14,958 nucleotides of DNA from Trebonia sp036501515 (GTDB lineage: Bacteria > Actinomycetota > Actinomycetes > Streptosporangiales > Streptosporangiaceae). The stretch covers positions 1 to 14,958 of the forward strand of contig DASYAD010000241.1 of the NCBI GenBank assembly GCA_036501515.1. Reading direction: 5' to 3'. The notes beneath the pieces were generated by a model. That model saw only the letters and a program-made list of their open reading frames with translations. It did not search any database and was not told where the DNA came from. Shown one piece after another: positions 6,685 to 12,442 of the stretch; the stretch's first letter is position 1; the number at the start of each line of letters is the position of its first letter. Made by a program: the position numbers and the translations under genes.

Positions 6685-6719
6685 GCGGGTCCGTCCCGGC
6701 TCGGCCGGGGCGGACCCGC
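6685..6719 (+). terminator. Strong hairpin terminator after the 74-residue gene
   Basis: A 15-bp stem (6685-6699 with 6705-6719; one G-T pair, otherwise perfect) has a 5-nt loop CTCGG. It begins 18 nt after the stop. There is no T-run, as is common for actinomycete terminators. Confidence 0.8.
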
Positions 6720-6944
6720 ACGCCGGGCGGCCGCCCTTAGCCGGCTCGCGCGCGGGGGCAGTCCGACAGACATCCCTTGAGCCGCAACGGTCCCGCCCCC
6801 ACCAAGTTCCGCGGCCCGACAGGAAGATCTTGGTAACGATTTGTGCCCTGGCGCATATTTGTTTCCACAAAGACAAAAAGTTCCGCGTTGTCGAGCTCGC
6901 TTACCCGGTCACGATGGGTGGGTGTTGGTGTGCCATGCAGGCAT
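6720..6944. other. Non-coding stretch between two terminators
   Basis: About 225 bp lie between the hairpin of the small gene and the T-tailed terminator of tRNA-His. It includes a relatively AT-rich patch (about 6825-6885) that stands out from the surroundings. Open frames here overlap the terminators or lack a ribosome binding site and family-like sequence. I see no supported gene. A small RNA cannot be excluded. Confidence 0.4.
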
Positions 6945-6989
6945 AAAAAAGTCAGCGGACCCGGCTCTGACTCAAACCGGACCGCTGAC
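6945..6989 (-). terminator. Rho-independent terminator of tRNA-His
   Basis: On the minus strand the arm GTCAGCGG (6989-6982) pairs with CCGCTGAC (6958-6951), with partial inner pairing. The stem is followed immediately by six T (6950-6945). It begins about 15 nt after the encoded CCA of tRNA-His. A stem with a T-tail is the classical intrinsic terminator form. Confidence 0.9.
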
Positions 6990-7003
6990 CCTCGCAATTA
7001 TCT

Positions 7004-7080
7004 TGGGGTGAGTGACGGGACTCGAACCCGCGACATCTAGGACCACAACCTAGCGCTCTACCAGCTGAGCTACACCCACC
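7004..7080 (-). tRNA. tRNA-His (anticodon GTG) with encoded CCA
   Basis: Read on the minus strand, the acceptor stem GTGGGTG (7079-7073) pairs with CACTCAC (7014-7008). The D-arm contains AGCTCAGCTGGTAGAGC, and the anticodon loop TTGTGGT (7048-7042) holds anticodon GTG at 7046-7044. The T-arm includes GGGTTCGAGTCCC. The base before the acceptor (7080) is G and the discriminator (7007) is C. This is the G-1:C73 pair specific to tRNA-His. CCA is encoded at 7006-7004. It lies just downstream of orn on the same strand, an arrangement I recall from other actinomycetes. Confidence 0.97.
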
Positions 7081-7085
7081 ACGTG

Positions 7086-7114
7086 GCCTTCCGCGGAAGG
7101 CTGCCATGAGTATA
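7086..7114 (-). promoter_or_regulatory. Candidate tRNA-His promoter and leader hairpin
   Basis: On the minus strand TATACT (7114-7109) is a good -10 element; a -35 is weak. A start about 7 nt downstream would fall near 7102. The leader before the tRNA (7080) would then be almost exactly the perfect 16-bp palindrome GCCTTCCGCGGAAGGC (7101-7086). The palindrome could instead end the orn transcript or mark 5' processing. Confidence 0.45.
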
Positions 7115-7161
7115 TCGACCCGCGGGGGTGGAGGAGAACGAGTTCGCCACCGCGGCCGGCG

Positions 7162-7785
7162 CTACTTGGCCGCGTCCGCCGCGCCGGGCTTCTGGCTGGC
7201 GTAACGGGCGGCGATCTCGCGCGCGGTCGACGTGTCGGGGCCCGGTTGCGGCACGAACACCGCGTCCCGGTAGTAGCGCAGCTCCCGCACGGATTCGATG
7301 ATGTCGGCGAGCGCGCGGTGGCCGCCGTGCTTGTCCGGTGAGGCGAAGTAGGCCCGCGGGTACCAGCGCCTGGCGAGCTCCTTGACTGAGGAGACGTCGA
7401 TCATCCGGTAGTGCAGCCAGTTGTCCAGCTCGGGCATGTCGCGGGCGATGAACCAGCGGTCGGTGGCGATCGAGTTGCCGCACAGCGGCGTCTTGCGCGC
7501 CTCACGGACGTGCTGCCTGACGTAGCCGAGCACCGCGTCGGTTGCCTCGGCGATGGTCACGCCGCCTGGCAGGTCGACGAGCAGGCCCGACTTGGTGTGC
7601 ATGTCCCGCACGACGTCGCTCATCTGGTCCAGCGCCTCGGCCGGCGGCTTGATGATGACATCGATCCCGTCGTCGAGCAGGTTCAGCTCGGAGTCGGTGA
7701 CCACGCACGCGATCTCAATCAGCGCGTCACGCTCGATATCGAGCCCGGTCATCTCACAGTCGATCCATACCAGCCGGTCGTTCAT
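7162..7785 (-). CDS. orn: Oligoribonuclease (Orn), DEDDh 3'-5' exoribonuclease
   Basis: The 207-residue protein has all DEDDh catalytic residues at almost the E. coli Orn positions: D9 and E11 in WIDCEMTGLD, D109 in NSIATDRWF, H156 and D161 in GGHRALADIIES. It degrades di- and short oligoribonucleotides, including pGpG and related linear dinucleotides, in the cytoplasm as the last step of RNA turnover. ATG 7785 is chosen because MNDRLVWIDCEMTG is the normal N-terminus; the frame stays open for 56 more codons upstream, but that part has no family resemblance. The ribosome binding site is weak. The C-terminal tail after residue 185 is Ala-rich. tRNA-His follows on the same strand. Very sure. 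Confidence 0.97.
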   Translation of the reverse strand: MNDRLVWIDCEMTGLDIERDALIEIACVVTDSELNLLDDGIDVIIKPPAEALDQMSDVVRDMHTKSGLLVDLPGGVTIAEATDAVLGYVRQHVREARKTPLCGNSIATDRWFIARDMPELDNWLHYRMIDVSSVKELARRWYPRAYFASPDKHGGHRALADIIESVRELRYYRDAVFVPQPGPDTSTAREIAARYASQKPGAADAAK

Positions 7786-7848
7786 TCCAACAAGATTAAA
7801 GGCAAAAACTGATCTCCCGAACGGAAGCTCGCTTTGCCCGGCCGCCCG

Positions 7849-7980
7849 GCCGCACCGGTGCGGCTGGCGGAGGGAGGGGAAGCCGCTCCCGTTCTGGATA
7901 AAGGTCGTGATAGAGGCAGTGCGGAGGCTGCGGCGATGCGGAGACCATGTCATGGGCGGGACCAGGCACCGCGGTGCCTG
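7849..7980. promoter_or_regulatory. Two perfect GC-rich palindromes upstream of orn
   Basis: GCCGCACCGGTGCGGC (7849-7864) and CAGGCACCGCGGTGCCTG (7963-7980) lie in the 222-bp gap between the stop of the PGRP-like gene and orn. The distal one, 28 nt after that stop, could act as its terminator. The proximal one, 64 nt before orn, could be an operator or a leader structure. Neither role is shown. Confidence 0.4.
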
Positions 7981-8007
7981 CGGTCCGGTGGCTGGGCCGT
8001 GCGGTGA

Positions 8008-8682
8008 TCAGGCCGGGATCGCGAGCGCGGCCGCCTCGGCCCTCGCGGACGGCAGTGCGCGGCCGCGCAGCCCGTGCGGCCCGGTAATCCGGTCGATGTC
8101 GATGGCGCCGGGTCCCGCGTTGTCGCAGCGGGGGACCTGGGAGGCGCCGAAGTGCCCGCCCCGCGCCCACTGCGCCCGGCTGCGCCGCCCGCCGAGGGCC
8201 GCCGCGGGGGAGTGCGCGGCCTCGCGGTATCCTTCTGGCCGTCCGGCTGGCCAGCGGCGCGGCACGCCCCAGGAGTCCAGCCAGCTGACAATCGCCTCGA
8301 CCCCGGTCAGCGTGCCGCCGGTGAACGGCTCGCCCGGCTGGCCGAGCACGCCGACCTGCACGCACACCCGGCCCTCGGCGTTCACGTTCTCCTGGTGCAC
8401 CCGGATGCGGCCGGGGGCCCAGTCGGGGTGGTCGACGAGGCCGAGCGCCCGCCCGGCGCGCAGCACGGAGATGAGCTGCACCATGTCTCCGGTGGCCGGA
8501 TCCCAGATCAGGTGGCACGGGCGCCGCTCGCTGATCAGCCGCTGGGCGGCGGACTGCACGGACACGGCGCCGGTGGCGGTGCCCAGGGTCAGCCACACCG
8601 CGCGGGGTGCGCCGCCGGTCAGGGGGCCTCCGTCGGTCTCCGCCCGGACGCGACCAGCCTCCGGCATCCATGCGAGTGCCAC
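8008..8682 (-). CDS. PGRP/Amidase_2-like domain protein (putative, activity uncertain)
   Basis: The 224 residues show the order of a peptidoglycan-recognition/N-acetylmuramoyl-alanine amidase type 2 fold. CHLIWDPATGDMVQLIS (56-72) carries the first candidate zinc histidine H57. NAEGRVCVQVGV (101-112) is the core strand, and WLDSWGVP (134-141) follows. GGHFGASQVPRCDNAGPGAIDI (175-196) carries H177, matching the GHxQVPxNxHxDPG motif of actinobacterial amidases and endolysins. The third zinc ligand is not standard: C186 or D187 might serve, and DPG is replaced by AGPG. No signal peptide is seen, which is odd for a wall enzyme, so it may be a cytoplasmic or binding-only homologue. The GTG start at 8682 is backed by GGGAGGGGAG 8 nt upstream. 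Coding is likely; enzyme activity is a guess. Confidence 0.62.
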   Translation of the reverse strand: MALAWMPEAGRVRAETDGGPLTGGAPRAVWLTLGTATGAVSVQSAAQRLISERRPCHLIWDPATGDMVQLISVLRAGRALGLVDHPDWAPGRIRVHQENVNAEGRVCVQVGVLGQPGEPFTGGTLTGVEAIVSWLDSWGVPRRWPAGRPEGYREAAHSPAAALGGRRSRAQWARGGHFGASQVPRCDNAGPGAIDIDRITGPHGLRGRALPSARAEAAALAIPA

Positions 8683-8890
8683 GGCACCGGCTCCCCTCCC
8701 AGATAAGGTCTAGACCCTGCGGATCGCAGACTTCTCTCCCTGCTTACGTCAGCGGGACTGATTAGTCCAGAGGGGGGTGCGGAATCCGCTGGCGGCGCAC
8801 GGAAATCGGGAGGAATCAACAAGCGCCGTGTATTACGTACGACACTTTTCGTGGCAGAGCGGCGTTAGAGCAACGAGATACCTTGTGTGA
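8683..8890. other. Intergenic region before the PGRP-like gene
   Basis: No supported gene. It holds the palindrome GGTCTAGACC (8708-8717), 25 bp before the GTG start, and a small hairpin GGACT-GATT-AGTCC (8755-8768). The hairpin might end transcription from the four-TM gene. Confidence 0.35.
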
Positions 8891-9439
8891 CTAGCGTGCC
8901 GCGGAACGCGCCTTGAAGTACACGGTCGACTCCGACCGCCACAGGAACGCGATCGCGGCCGCGCCGAGCACCCAGATGAGGAGCGTGCCGACGATGTACA
9001 CGATGCCCACCACGGTGATGGTCTCGCCGCCGGTCAGCGAGTTGATGAGGCTGTAGGCGTCGTAGGTCGAGATGGCGGCGAAGACGGAGGCGAGGATCCG
9101 CGCCCACGGGTAGCCGGCGCGGTTCATCCGCGCCATCAGCACCCAGATGACCACCAGGATGAGGTAGGTGATCGCCGTGCCGACGATCCCGCTGGTGAAC
9201 TCCCCGTTGCTCAGCTTCTTGCCCGAGGAGTCGGTCAGCGCGTTCTTGTCCGCGATCGTCGCGATGAGCAGGAAGATGCCCACGATCAGCGTCGCGGCGG
9301 CGCCGCCGAGCATGAACCTGACCGCCTTGCGCACTGGCCGGGGGATCGCCGAGTCGTCCGGGACGGTGCCCGTGAGCTTCTTCTCAAGCACGGCGAGGCT
9401 CGCGGGAGCGCTGCTGTCGCCGGAAAATGTCTTCAACAT
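8891..9439 (-). CDS. Four-helix membrane protein of unknown function
   Basis: The 182-residue product has a hydrophilic N-terminus (1-38) and four hydrophobic segments at about 41-63, 84-105, 113-132 and 140-168, with short loops and a basic C-terminus (FKARSAAR). No cysteine pairs, catalytic motif or known family could be recognised. ATG 9439 (MLKTFSGDSS) is chosen because TTAGGG precedes it. The frame remains open upstream to 9691, but that part does not look like protein and would overlap the divergent regulator. Its 5' end faces the XRE/DUF397 pair across a shared 274-bp region, which makes it a candidate target of that regulator. Coding likely; function unknown. Confidence 0.8.
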   Translation of the reverse strand: MLKTFSGDSSAPASLAVLEKKLTGTVPDDSAIPRPVRKAVRFMLGGAAATLIVGIFLLIATIADKNALTDSSGKKLSNGEFTSGIVGTAITYLILVVIWVLMARMNRAGYPWARILASVFAAISTYDAYSLINSLTGGETITVVGIVYIVGTLLIWVLGAAAIAFLWRSESTVYFKARSAAR

Positions 9440-9713
9440 TGGGTGCCCTAACGTAGCGCTGACACGAGGAAGCATAGTGCTGATCTGCATGAAGTGCTGC
9501 GTCGCCGGGTAGGCGGGGCTCTGCCCTATTACGTCCTGTCTTCTCAGTATTGCCAGAAACTCGTGTACTGACACTGGGCGCGATATCATCGCAGCGTCAT
9601 CAACGCTTGCATGTGCGAACGGCTGTGCAGACAACGCGTGCAGATGCTGGCGAAGAGGCAGTGCGCCGGTGTGTGGGGACACCGGCCGCAAGGACCACCT
9701 GAGAGGGGACCGT
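9440..9713. promoter_or_regulatory. Divergent promoter region between the four-TM gene and the XRE regulator
   Basis: No gene lies inside. For the regulator there is a TATCAT -10-like element at 9584-9589 without a clear -35. An 8-bp stem with 6-nt loop (GCCGGTGT...ACACCGGC, 9665-9686) lies in the leader just before the ribosome binding site. For the membrane protein a TATGCT element (minus, 9476-9471) would give a leader of about 25 nt. All are weak calls. Confidence 0.4.
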
Positions 9714-10595
9714 GTGAGTGTTAGTGCGCCTGGGGGCGCCGCTCCCGCAGGCGGTCCGACCGTGCTCAGGATGCTGCTCGGTGCCCAGCTCCGGCGGCTT
9801 CGTGAGACCGCGAGCGTTACCAGGGACGACGCCGGCTACCACATCCGCGCCTCGGGCTCCAAGATCAGCCGGATGGAGCTCGGCCGCGTCTCGTTCAAGG
9901 AACGCGACGTCACTGACCTGCTTGAGTTCTACGGCGTCGACGACGTGGCGGAGCGCGACAAGCTGGTCCAGCTCACCAGGGAAGCGAACGCCACCCCCTG
10001 GTACCAGAAGTTTCAGGACGTCGTGCCGGACTGGTTCCACGTCTTCGTCGGCCTCGAGGAGGCCGCGCAGCTCATCCGGGTCTACGAGGTCCAGTTCGTG
10101 CCCGGCCTGCTGCAGACCGAGGAGTACGCCCGCGCGATCATCATGCAGGGCGCGCCCGGCACCGACGCGGACGAGGTGGAGCGCCGGGTGGCGCTGCGGA
10201 TGGGGCGGCAGAAGCTGCTCACCCGCGAGAACCCGCCCCGGTACTGGGTGATCATGGACGAGGCGGCCCTGCGCCGGCCGATGGGCGGCCGCGACGTGCA
10301 CGTCGCGCAGATCGAGCGGCTGATCGACCTGGTAGGCGAGCCCAACATCACGCTGCAGGTCATGCCGTTCAGGTACGGTGGGCACGCGGCCGACGGCGGT
10401 GCGTTCACCATCATGCGGTTCCCGGAGACGGACCTGCCCGACGTGGTGTACATGGAGTACCTGACCGGTGCGCACTACATTGACAAGCCGGAAGAAGTCG
10501 AGCGCTACGCCGCGGTGATGGAGCGGCTCTCGGTCGCGGGCACGTCGCCCGACCGGACCAGGGAGATCCTCACCGGGATGCTCAAGGACATCTGA
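9714..10595 (+). CDS. XRE-family HTH regulator with DUF5753 domain
   Basis: The 293-residue protein begins with an HTH_31/XRE-type domain (about 20-75: LGAQLRRLRE.....AGYHIRASGSKISRMELGR). A DUF5753 domain follows (about 103-287), including PDWFHVFVGLEEAAQLIRVYE, FVPGLLQTEEYARA and MPFRYGGHAADGGAFTIMRF. This family is almost confined to actinomycetes, is often present in dozens of copies per genome, and typically pairs with a DUF397 protein, as here 14 nt downstream. GTG 9714 is preferred because AGAGGGGACC lies immediately upstream; an in-frame ATG-less extension to 9669 has no such site. It probably controls its own operon and neighbours. Known members (WhiJ, Scr1) influence development or antibiotic production. 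The ligand of DUF5753 is unknown. Confidence 0.93.
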   Translation: MSVSAPGGAAPAGGPTVLRMLLGAQLRRLRETASVTRDDAGYHIRASGSKISRMELGRVSFKERDVTDLLEFYGVDDVAERDKLVQLTREANATPWYQKFQDVVPDWFHVFVGLEEAAQLIRVYEVQFVPGLLQTEEYARAIIMQGAPGTDADEVERRVALRMGRQKLLTRENPPRYWVIMDEAALRRPMGGRDVHVAQIERLIDLVGEPNITLQVMPFRYGGHAADGGAFTIMRFPETDLPDVVYMEYLTGAHYIDKPEEVERYAAVMERLSVAGTSPDRTREILTGMLKDI

Positions 10596-10609
10596 GAGGG
10601 GCCCGCCCG

Positions 10610-10840
10610 ATGGCCGACGGGGTCTACAACGGAATGCCGGCCAGCGAGCTGCCCGAATTGAACTGGCGGCTGGCCGGCGACGCCAGCGCCGGCGTCGAGA
10701 TGGCCCGGCTGCCGGACGGTCAGGTCGCGGTACGCAACGCCGCCGACCCGCAGGGACCGGCCCTGATCTACACCAAGGCCGAGATCGAGGCGCTCATCGG
10801 CGGCGCGCAGGACGGCGATTTCGACGCGCTCCTCGCCTGA
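10610..10840 (+). CDS. DUF397 family protein, partner of the XRE/DUF5753 regulator
   Basis: The 76-residue product shows the DUF397 pattern: an N-terminal NWRLAGDASAGVEMARLPDGQVAVRNAADPQGPALIYTKAEIEALIGGAQDGDFD-like layout, with VEMARL...VAVRNAADP (about 29-47) followed by the YTKAEIEALI helix and the acidic GDFD end. The family's typical opening W-x-x-S/A..-G-x-x-C is altered: here G-VEMA replaces the usual cysteine-containing segment. DUF397 proteins act with XRE/DUF5753 regulators, perhaps as antagonists in a toxin-antitoxin-like arrangement; this is proposed in the literature, not proven here. ATG 10610 has GAGAGGGG 8 nt upstream. It is surely co-transcribed with the regulator. Confidence 0.9.
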   Translation: MADGVYNGMPASELPELNWRLAGDASAGVEMARLPDGQVAVRNAADPQGPALIYTKAEIEALIGGAQDGDFDALLA

Positions 10841-10875
10841 CGAGGGCCGTTCAGCTAACGCACAGCCGGCCGGCA

Positions 10876-10890
10876 TAGACTCGGCCGCCA
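10876..10890 (+). promoter_or_regulatory. Candidate leaderless promoter of the CPBP gene
   Basis: TAGACT (10876-10881) fits the actinobacterial TANNNT -10 and is followed after 8 nt by ATG 10890. No Shine-Dalgarno sequence precedes the ATG, so a transcript starting at or next to the ATG is plausible. No -35 is visible. Confidence 0.45.
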
Positions 10891-11783
10891 TGGACCACGC
10901 CCGCACCGAGGCAGCGGGGGCCGGCGCGGCGGACTTCGACCCTGGCCCGGCGGCCAGCACCCGCCCGCCCAGCCGGATCGCCCGGTTCGGCACCTGGCTC
11001 AACCTCACCCGGCCGGACGACAGCCCCGAGCTGTCCCGGCGGAACCGGGTACTGCTGCGCTGGGAGATCTTCGCCGTCTTCGCGGTCTCCCTCGGCGCCA
11101 GCGGCGTCTCCGCGTTCGTCTCGCTGATCGGCTCGCTGACCGCGCACCACTCGCTGGCGTCGCAGTCGGTCACGCTGAACGGCTCGCAGGCGCCCGGGCG
11201 CCCGCTGCTCGACCTGTTCCTGCAGCTGGTGGGCCTGGCCTCAGGCGTGGCCCCGGTGGTGCTCGCCCTGTACCTGCTGGCCCGGGCCGACGACCTGCCG
11301 TCGATCGGGGTGGACCGCAGCCAGCCGTGGAGGGATCTGCTGCGCGGTGCCGGGCTGGCCGCGTTCATCGGCGGCTGCGGCCTCGGCCTGGTCATCATCG
11401 CCTACAAACTCGGCATCGCGCTGAATATCGTGGCGGAGAACGAGCCGGCCGTGTGGTGGAAGTACCCCGTCCTGCTGCTCTCCGCGCTGGAGAACGGGCT
11501 GCTTGAAGAGGTGCTGGTCACCGGCTACCTGCTGACCAGGCTGCGGCGGCTTGGCGTACGCCCCGAGTACGCGATCGCGATCAGCGCCACCCTGCGCGGC
11601 TCGTATCACCTGTACCAGGGCTTCGGCGGCTTCGTCGGCAACGCGATCATGGGCATCATCTTCGGCACCTGCTTCCTGCGCTGGCGCCGCGCCACTCCGA
11701 TGATCATCGCCCACACGCTGATCGACGCCGTCGCGTTCATCGGGTACGCCCTGCTGGTCGGTCACGTCAGCTGGCTGGTCTAG
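10890..11783 (+). CDS. CPBP-family intramembrane protease-like membrane protein
   Basis: The 297-residue protein has a hydrophilic N-terminus (1-55) and about seven hydrophobic segments. It carries the CPBP/ABI (CAAX-protease-like) motifs: motif 1 ENGLLEEVLVTGYLLTRLRRLG with E206/E207, motif 2 LRGSYHLYQGFGGFVGNAIMG with H240, and motif 3 PMIIAHTLIDA with H275. These are the expected metal/active-site residues inside the membrane. The canonical EExxxR has T211 in place of arginine. Bacterial members are linked to bacteriocin immunity, sortase-like or regulatory proteolysis, but most have no known substrate. It lies 49 nt after the DUF397 gene on the same strand, with its own leaderless-type promoter. 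Family sure; activity and substrate unknown. Confidence 0.9.
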   Translation: MDHARTEAAGAGAADFDPGPAASTRPPSRIARFGTWLNLTRPDDSPELSRRNRVLLRWEIFAVFAVSLGASGVSAFVSLIGSLTAHHSLASQSVTLNGSQAPGRPLLDLFLQLVGLASGVAPVVLALYLLARADDLPSIGVDRSQPWRDLLRGAGLAAFIGGCGLGLVIIAYKLGIALNIVAENEPAVWWKYPVLLLSALENGLLEEVLVTGYLLTRLRRLGVRPEYAIAISATLRGSYHLYQGFGGFVGNAIMGIIFGTCFLRWRRATPMIIAHTLIDAVAFIGYALLVGHVSWLV

Positions 11784-11792
11784 CCGCGTGCC

Positions 11793-11840
11793 GAATCAGA
11801 AAGATCTGGTTTCCCAATTTTCACAGCTGAATCAGAAGAT
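11793..11840. repeat. Direct repeat upstream of the IclR-type gene
   Basis: GAATCAGAAAGAT (11793-11805) and GAATCAGAAGAT (11829-11840) lie 36 bp apart, just upstream of the -35 element of the IclR-type gene. They may be regulator sites. Confidence 0.4.
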
Positions 11841-11843
11841 GGC

Positions 11844-11873
11844 TTGACGGTGTGCTGAGAGTATCGTTACCGT
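11844..11873 (+). promoter_or_regulatory. Candidate promoter of the IclR-type HTH gene
   Basis: TTGACG (11844-11849) and TACCGT (11868-11873) are separated by 18 bp, a vegetative-type arrangement. The start point would be near 11880, giving a leader of about 34 nt before GTG 11914. Confidence 0.55.
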
Positions 11874-11913
11874 GTCGCGTCAGTCACATTTTGAATAGCT
11901 GCGAAAGAGTTCA

Positions 11914-12372
11914 GTGGCCACTGATTCAGCTCCCCAGCCGCCCCAGGAGAACGGGGAGCACGAGCCGCAGGCACCCCCAGCGCCCGTGCGGCCCGCGCCG
12001 GCGGCGCCTCCGGCCACTGGTGCCGAGGGAGCGCGCCGGGTCCTCGCCGTCCTGCTGGCCTTTTCGCCCGGCAGGCACACGCTGACCGCGCGGGAACTGG
12101 TGGAGGCCACGGCCATTCCGCTGCCGAGCATGTACCGCTACATCGCGCTGCTGCGCGACACCGGCCTGCTCGTCGGCGACGACCGCGGCGCCTACCATCT
12201 CTCCTCCCGGCTTGGCGGACTGGCCCGCGCCGCCGAGGCGGCCGAAGTCCCCGTCGGGGCGGCCGGGATGCCCGCTGAGGCGGCCGGGATGCCCGCCGGT
12301 TCGGCGGAGACGCCCGCCGGGGCGGACGGCGCGCATGTCCCGGCGGACGACCCGGATGAAGCCAGGCCTTGA
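11914..12372 (+). CDS. IclR-type HTH protein without effector domain
   Basis: The 152-residue product has a proline/alanine-rich N-terminus (about 1-35). A winged-helix domain of IclR N-terminal type follows (about 36-108): GARRVLAVLLAFSPGRHTLTARELVEATAIPLPSMYRYIALLRDTGLLV then AYHLSSRLGGLARA. The IclR effector-binding domain of about 170 residues that normally follows is absent. Instead there is a low-complexity tail made of heptads (AAEVPVG, AAGMPAE, AAGMPAG, SAETPAG) from 21-bp tandem repeats. It may be a single-domain repressor or a truncated relative. GTG 11914 has GAAAGAG about 5 nt upstream and a good promoter before it. The amidase gene follows 70 nt after its stop and is the obvious regulatory candidate. 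The N-terminal fold is likely; role inferred. Confidence 0.78.
   Translation: MATDSAPQPPQENGEHEPQAPPAPVRPAPAAPPATGAEGARRVLAVLLAFSPGRHTLTARELVEATAIPLPSMYRYIALLRDTGLLVGDDRGAYHLSSRLGGLARAAEAAEVPVGAAGMPAEAAGMPAGSAETPAGADGAHVPADDPDEARP
12238..12330 (+). repeat. 21-bp tandem repeats coding for the tail of the IclR-type protein
   Basis: Four units at 12238-12258, 12259-12279, 12280-12300 and 12301-12321, plus a partial fifth, encode heptads of the AAGMPAG type. Units 2 and 3 are nearly identical, the others diverged. Confidence 0.85.
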
Positions 12373-12407
12373 CGTTTTCCTAGCGCATTCAGGGCGAAGG
12401 CATCTAG

Positions 12408-12442
12408 TTACAAAACCGCTATTGAACCGTTATCCTTTGCCA
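12408..12442 (+). promoter_or_regulatory. Candidate leaderless promoter of the amidase gene
   Basis: TTACAA (12408-12413), a 17-bp spacer and TATCCT (12431-12436) lie so that the start point, 6-7 nt after the -10, coincides with ATG 12443. The absence of a Shine-Dalgarno sequence at that ATG supports a leaderless mRNA. Confidence 0.55.

Noticed and set aside
4590..6892. Identical 13-mer GTTCCGCGTTGTC at 4590-4602 and 6880-6892
   Set aside because: A few such 13-mer matches are expected by chance in 15 kb; no shared context supports a function.
6737..6997. Minus-strand open frame after tRNA-His
   Set aside because: It starts inside the terminator region, has no convincing ribosome binding site and shows no recognisable protein pattern.
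6843..7040. Open plus-strand frame running into the tRNA gene
   Set aside because: It overlaps the T-tailed terminator and the tRNA, and its end is the known mistranslation of tRNA T-arm sequence.
7004..7080. tRNA-His as an attachment site for an integrated element
   Set aside because: No integrase, no second copy of the tRNA 3' end and no foreign-looking genes are found nearby.
7786..7953. N-terminal extension of Orn by 56 codons
   Set aside because: The extension has no similarity to the family, and MNDRLVWIDCEMTG is the standard N-terminus.
9440..9691. N-terminal extension of the four-TM protein by 84 codons
   Set aside because: It does not resemble protein, has no ribosome binding site, and would fill the divergent promoter region.
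12212..12442. Upstream extension of the amidase by 77 codons
   Set aside because: It lies in another frame of the IclR-type gene, is Arg/Pro-rich shadow sequence, and a leaderless promoter points to 12443.
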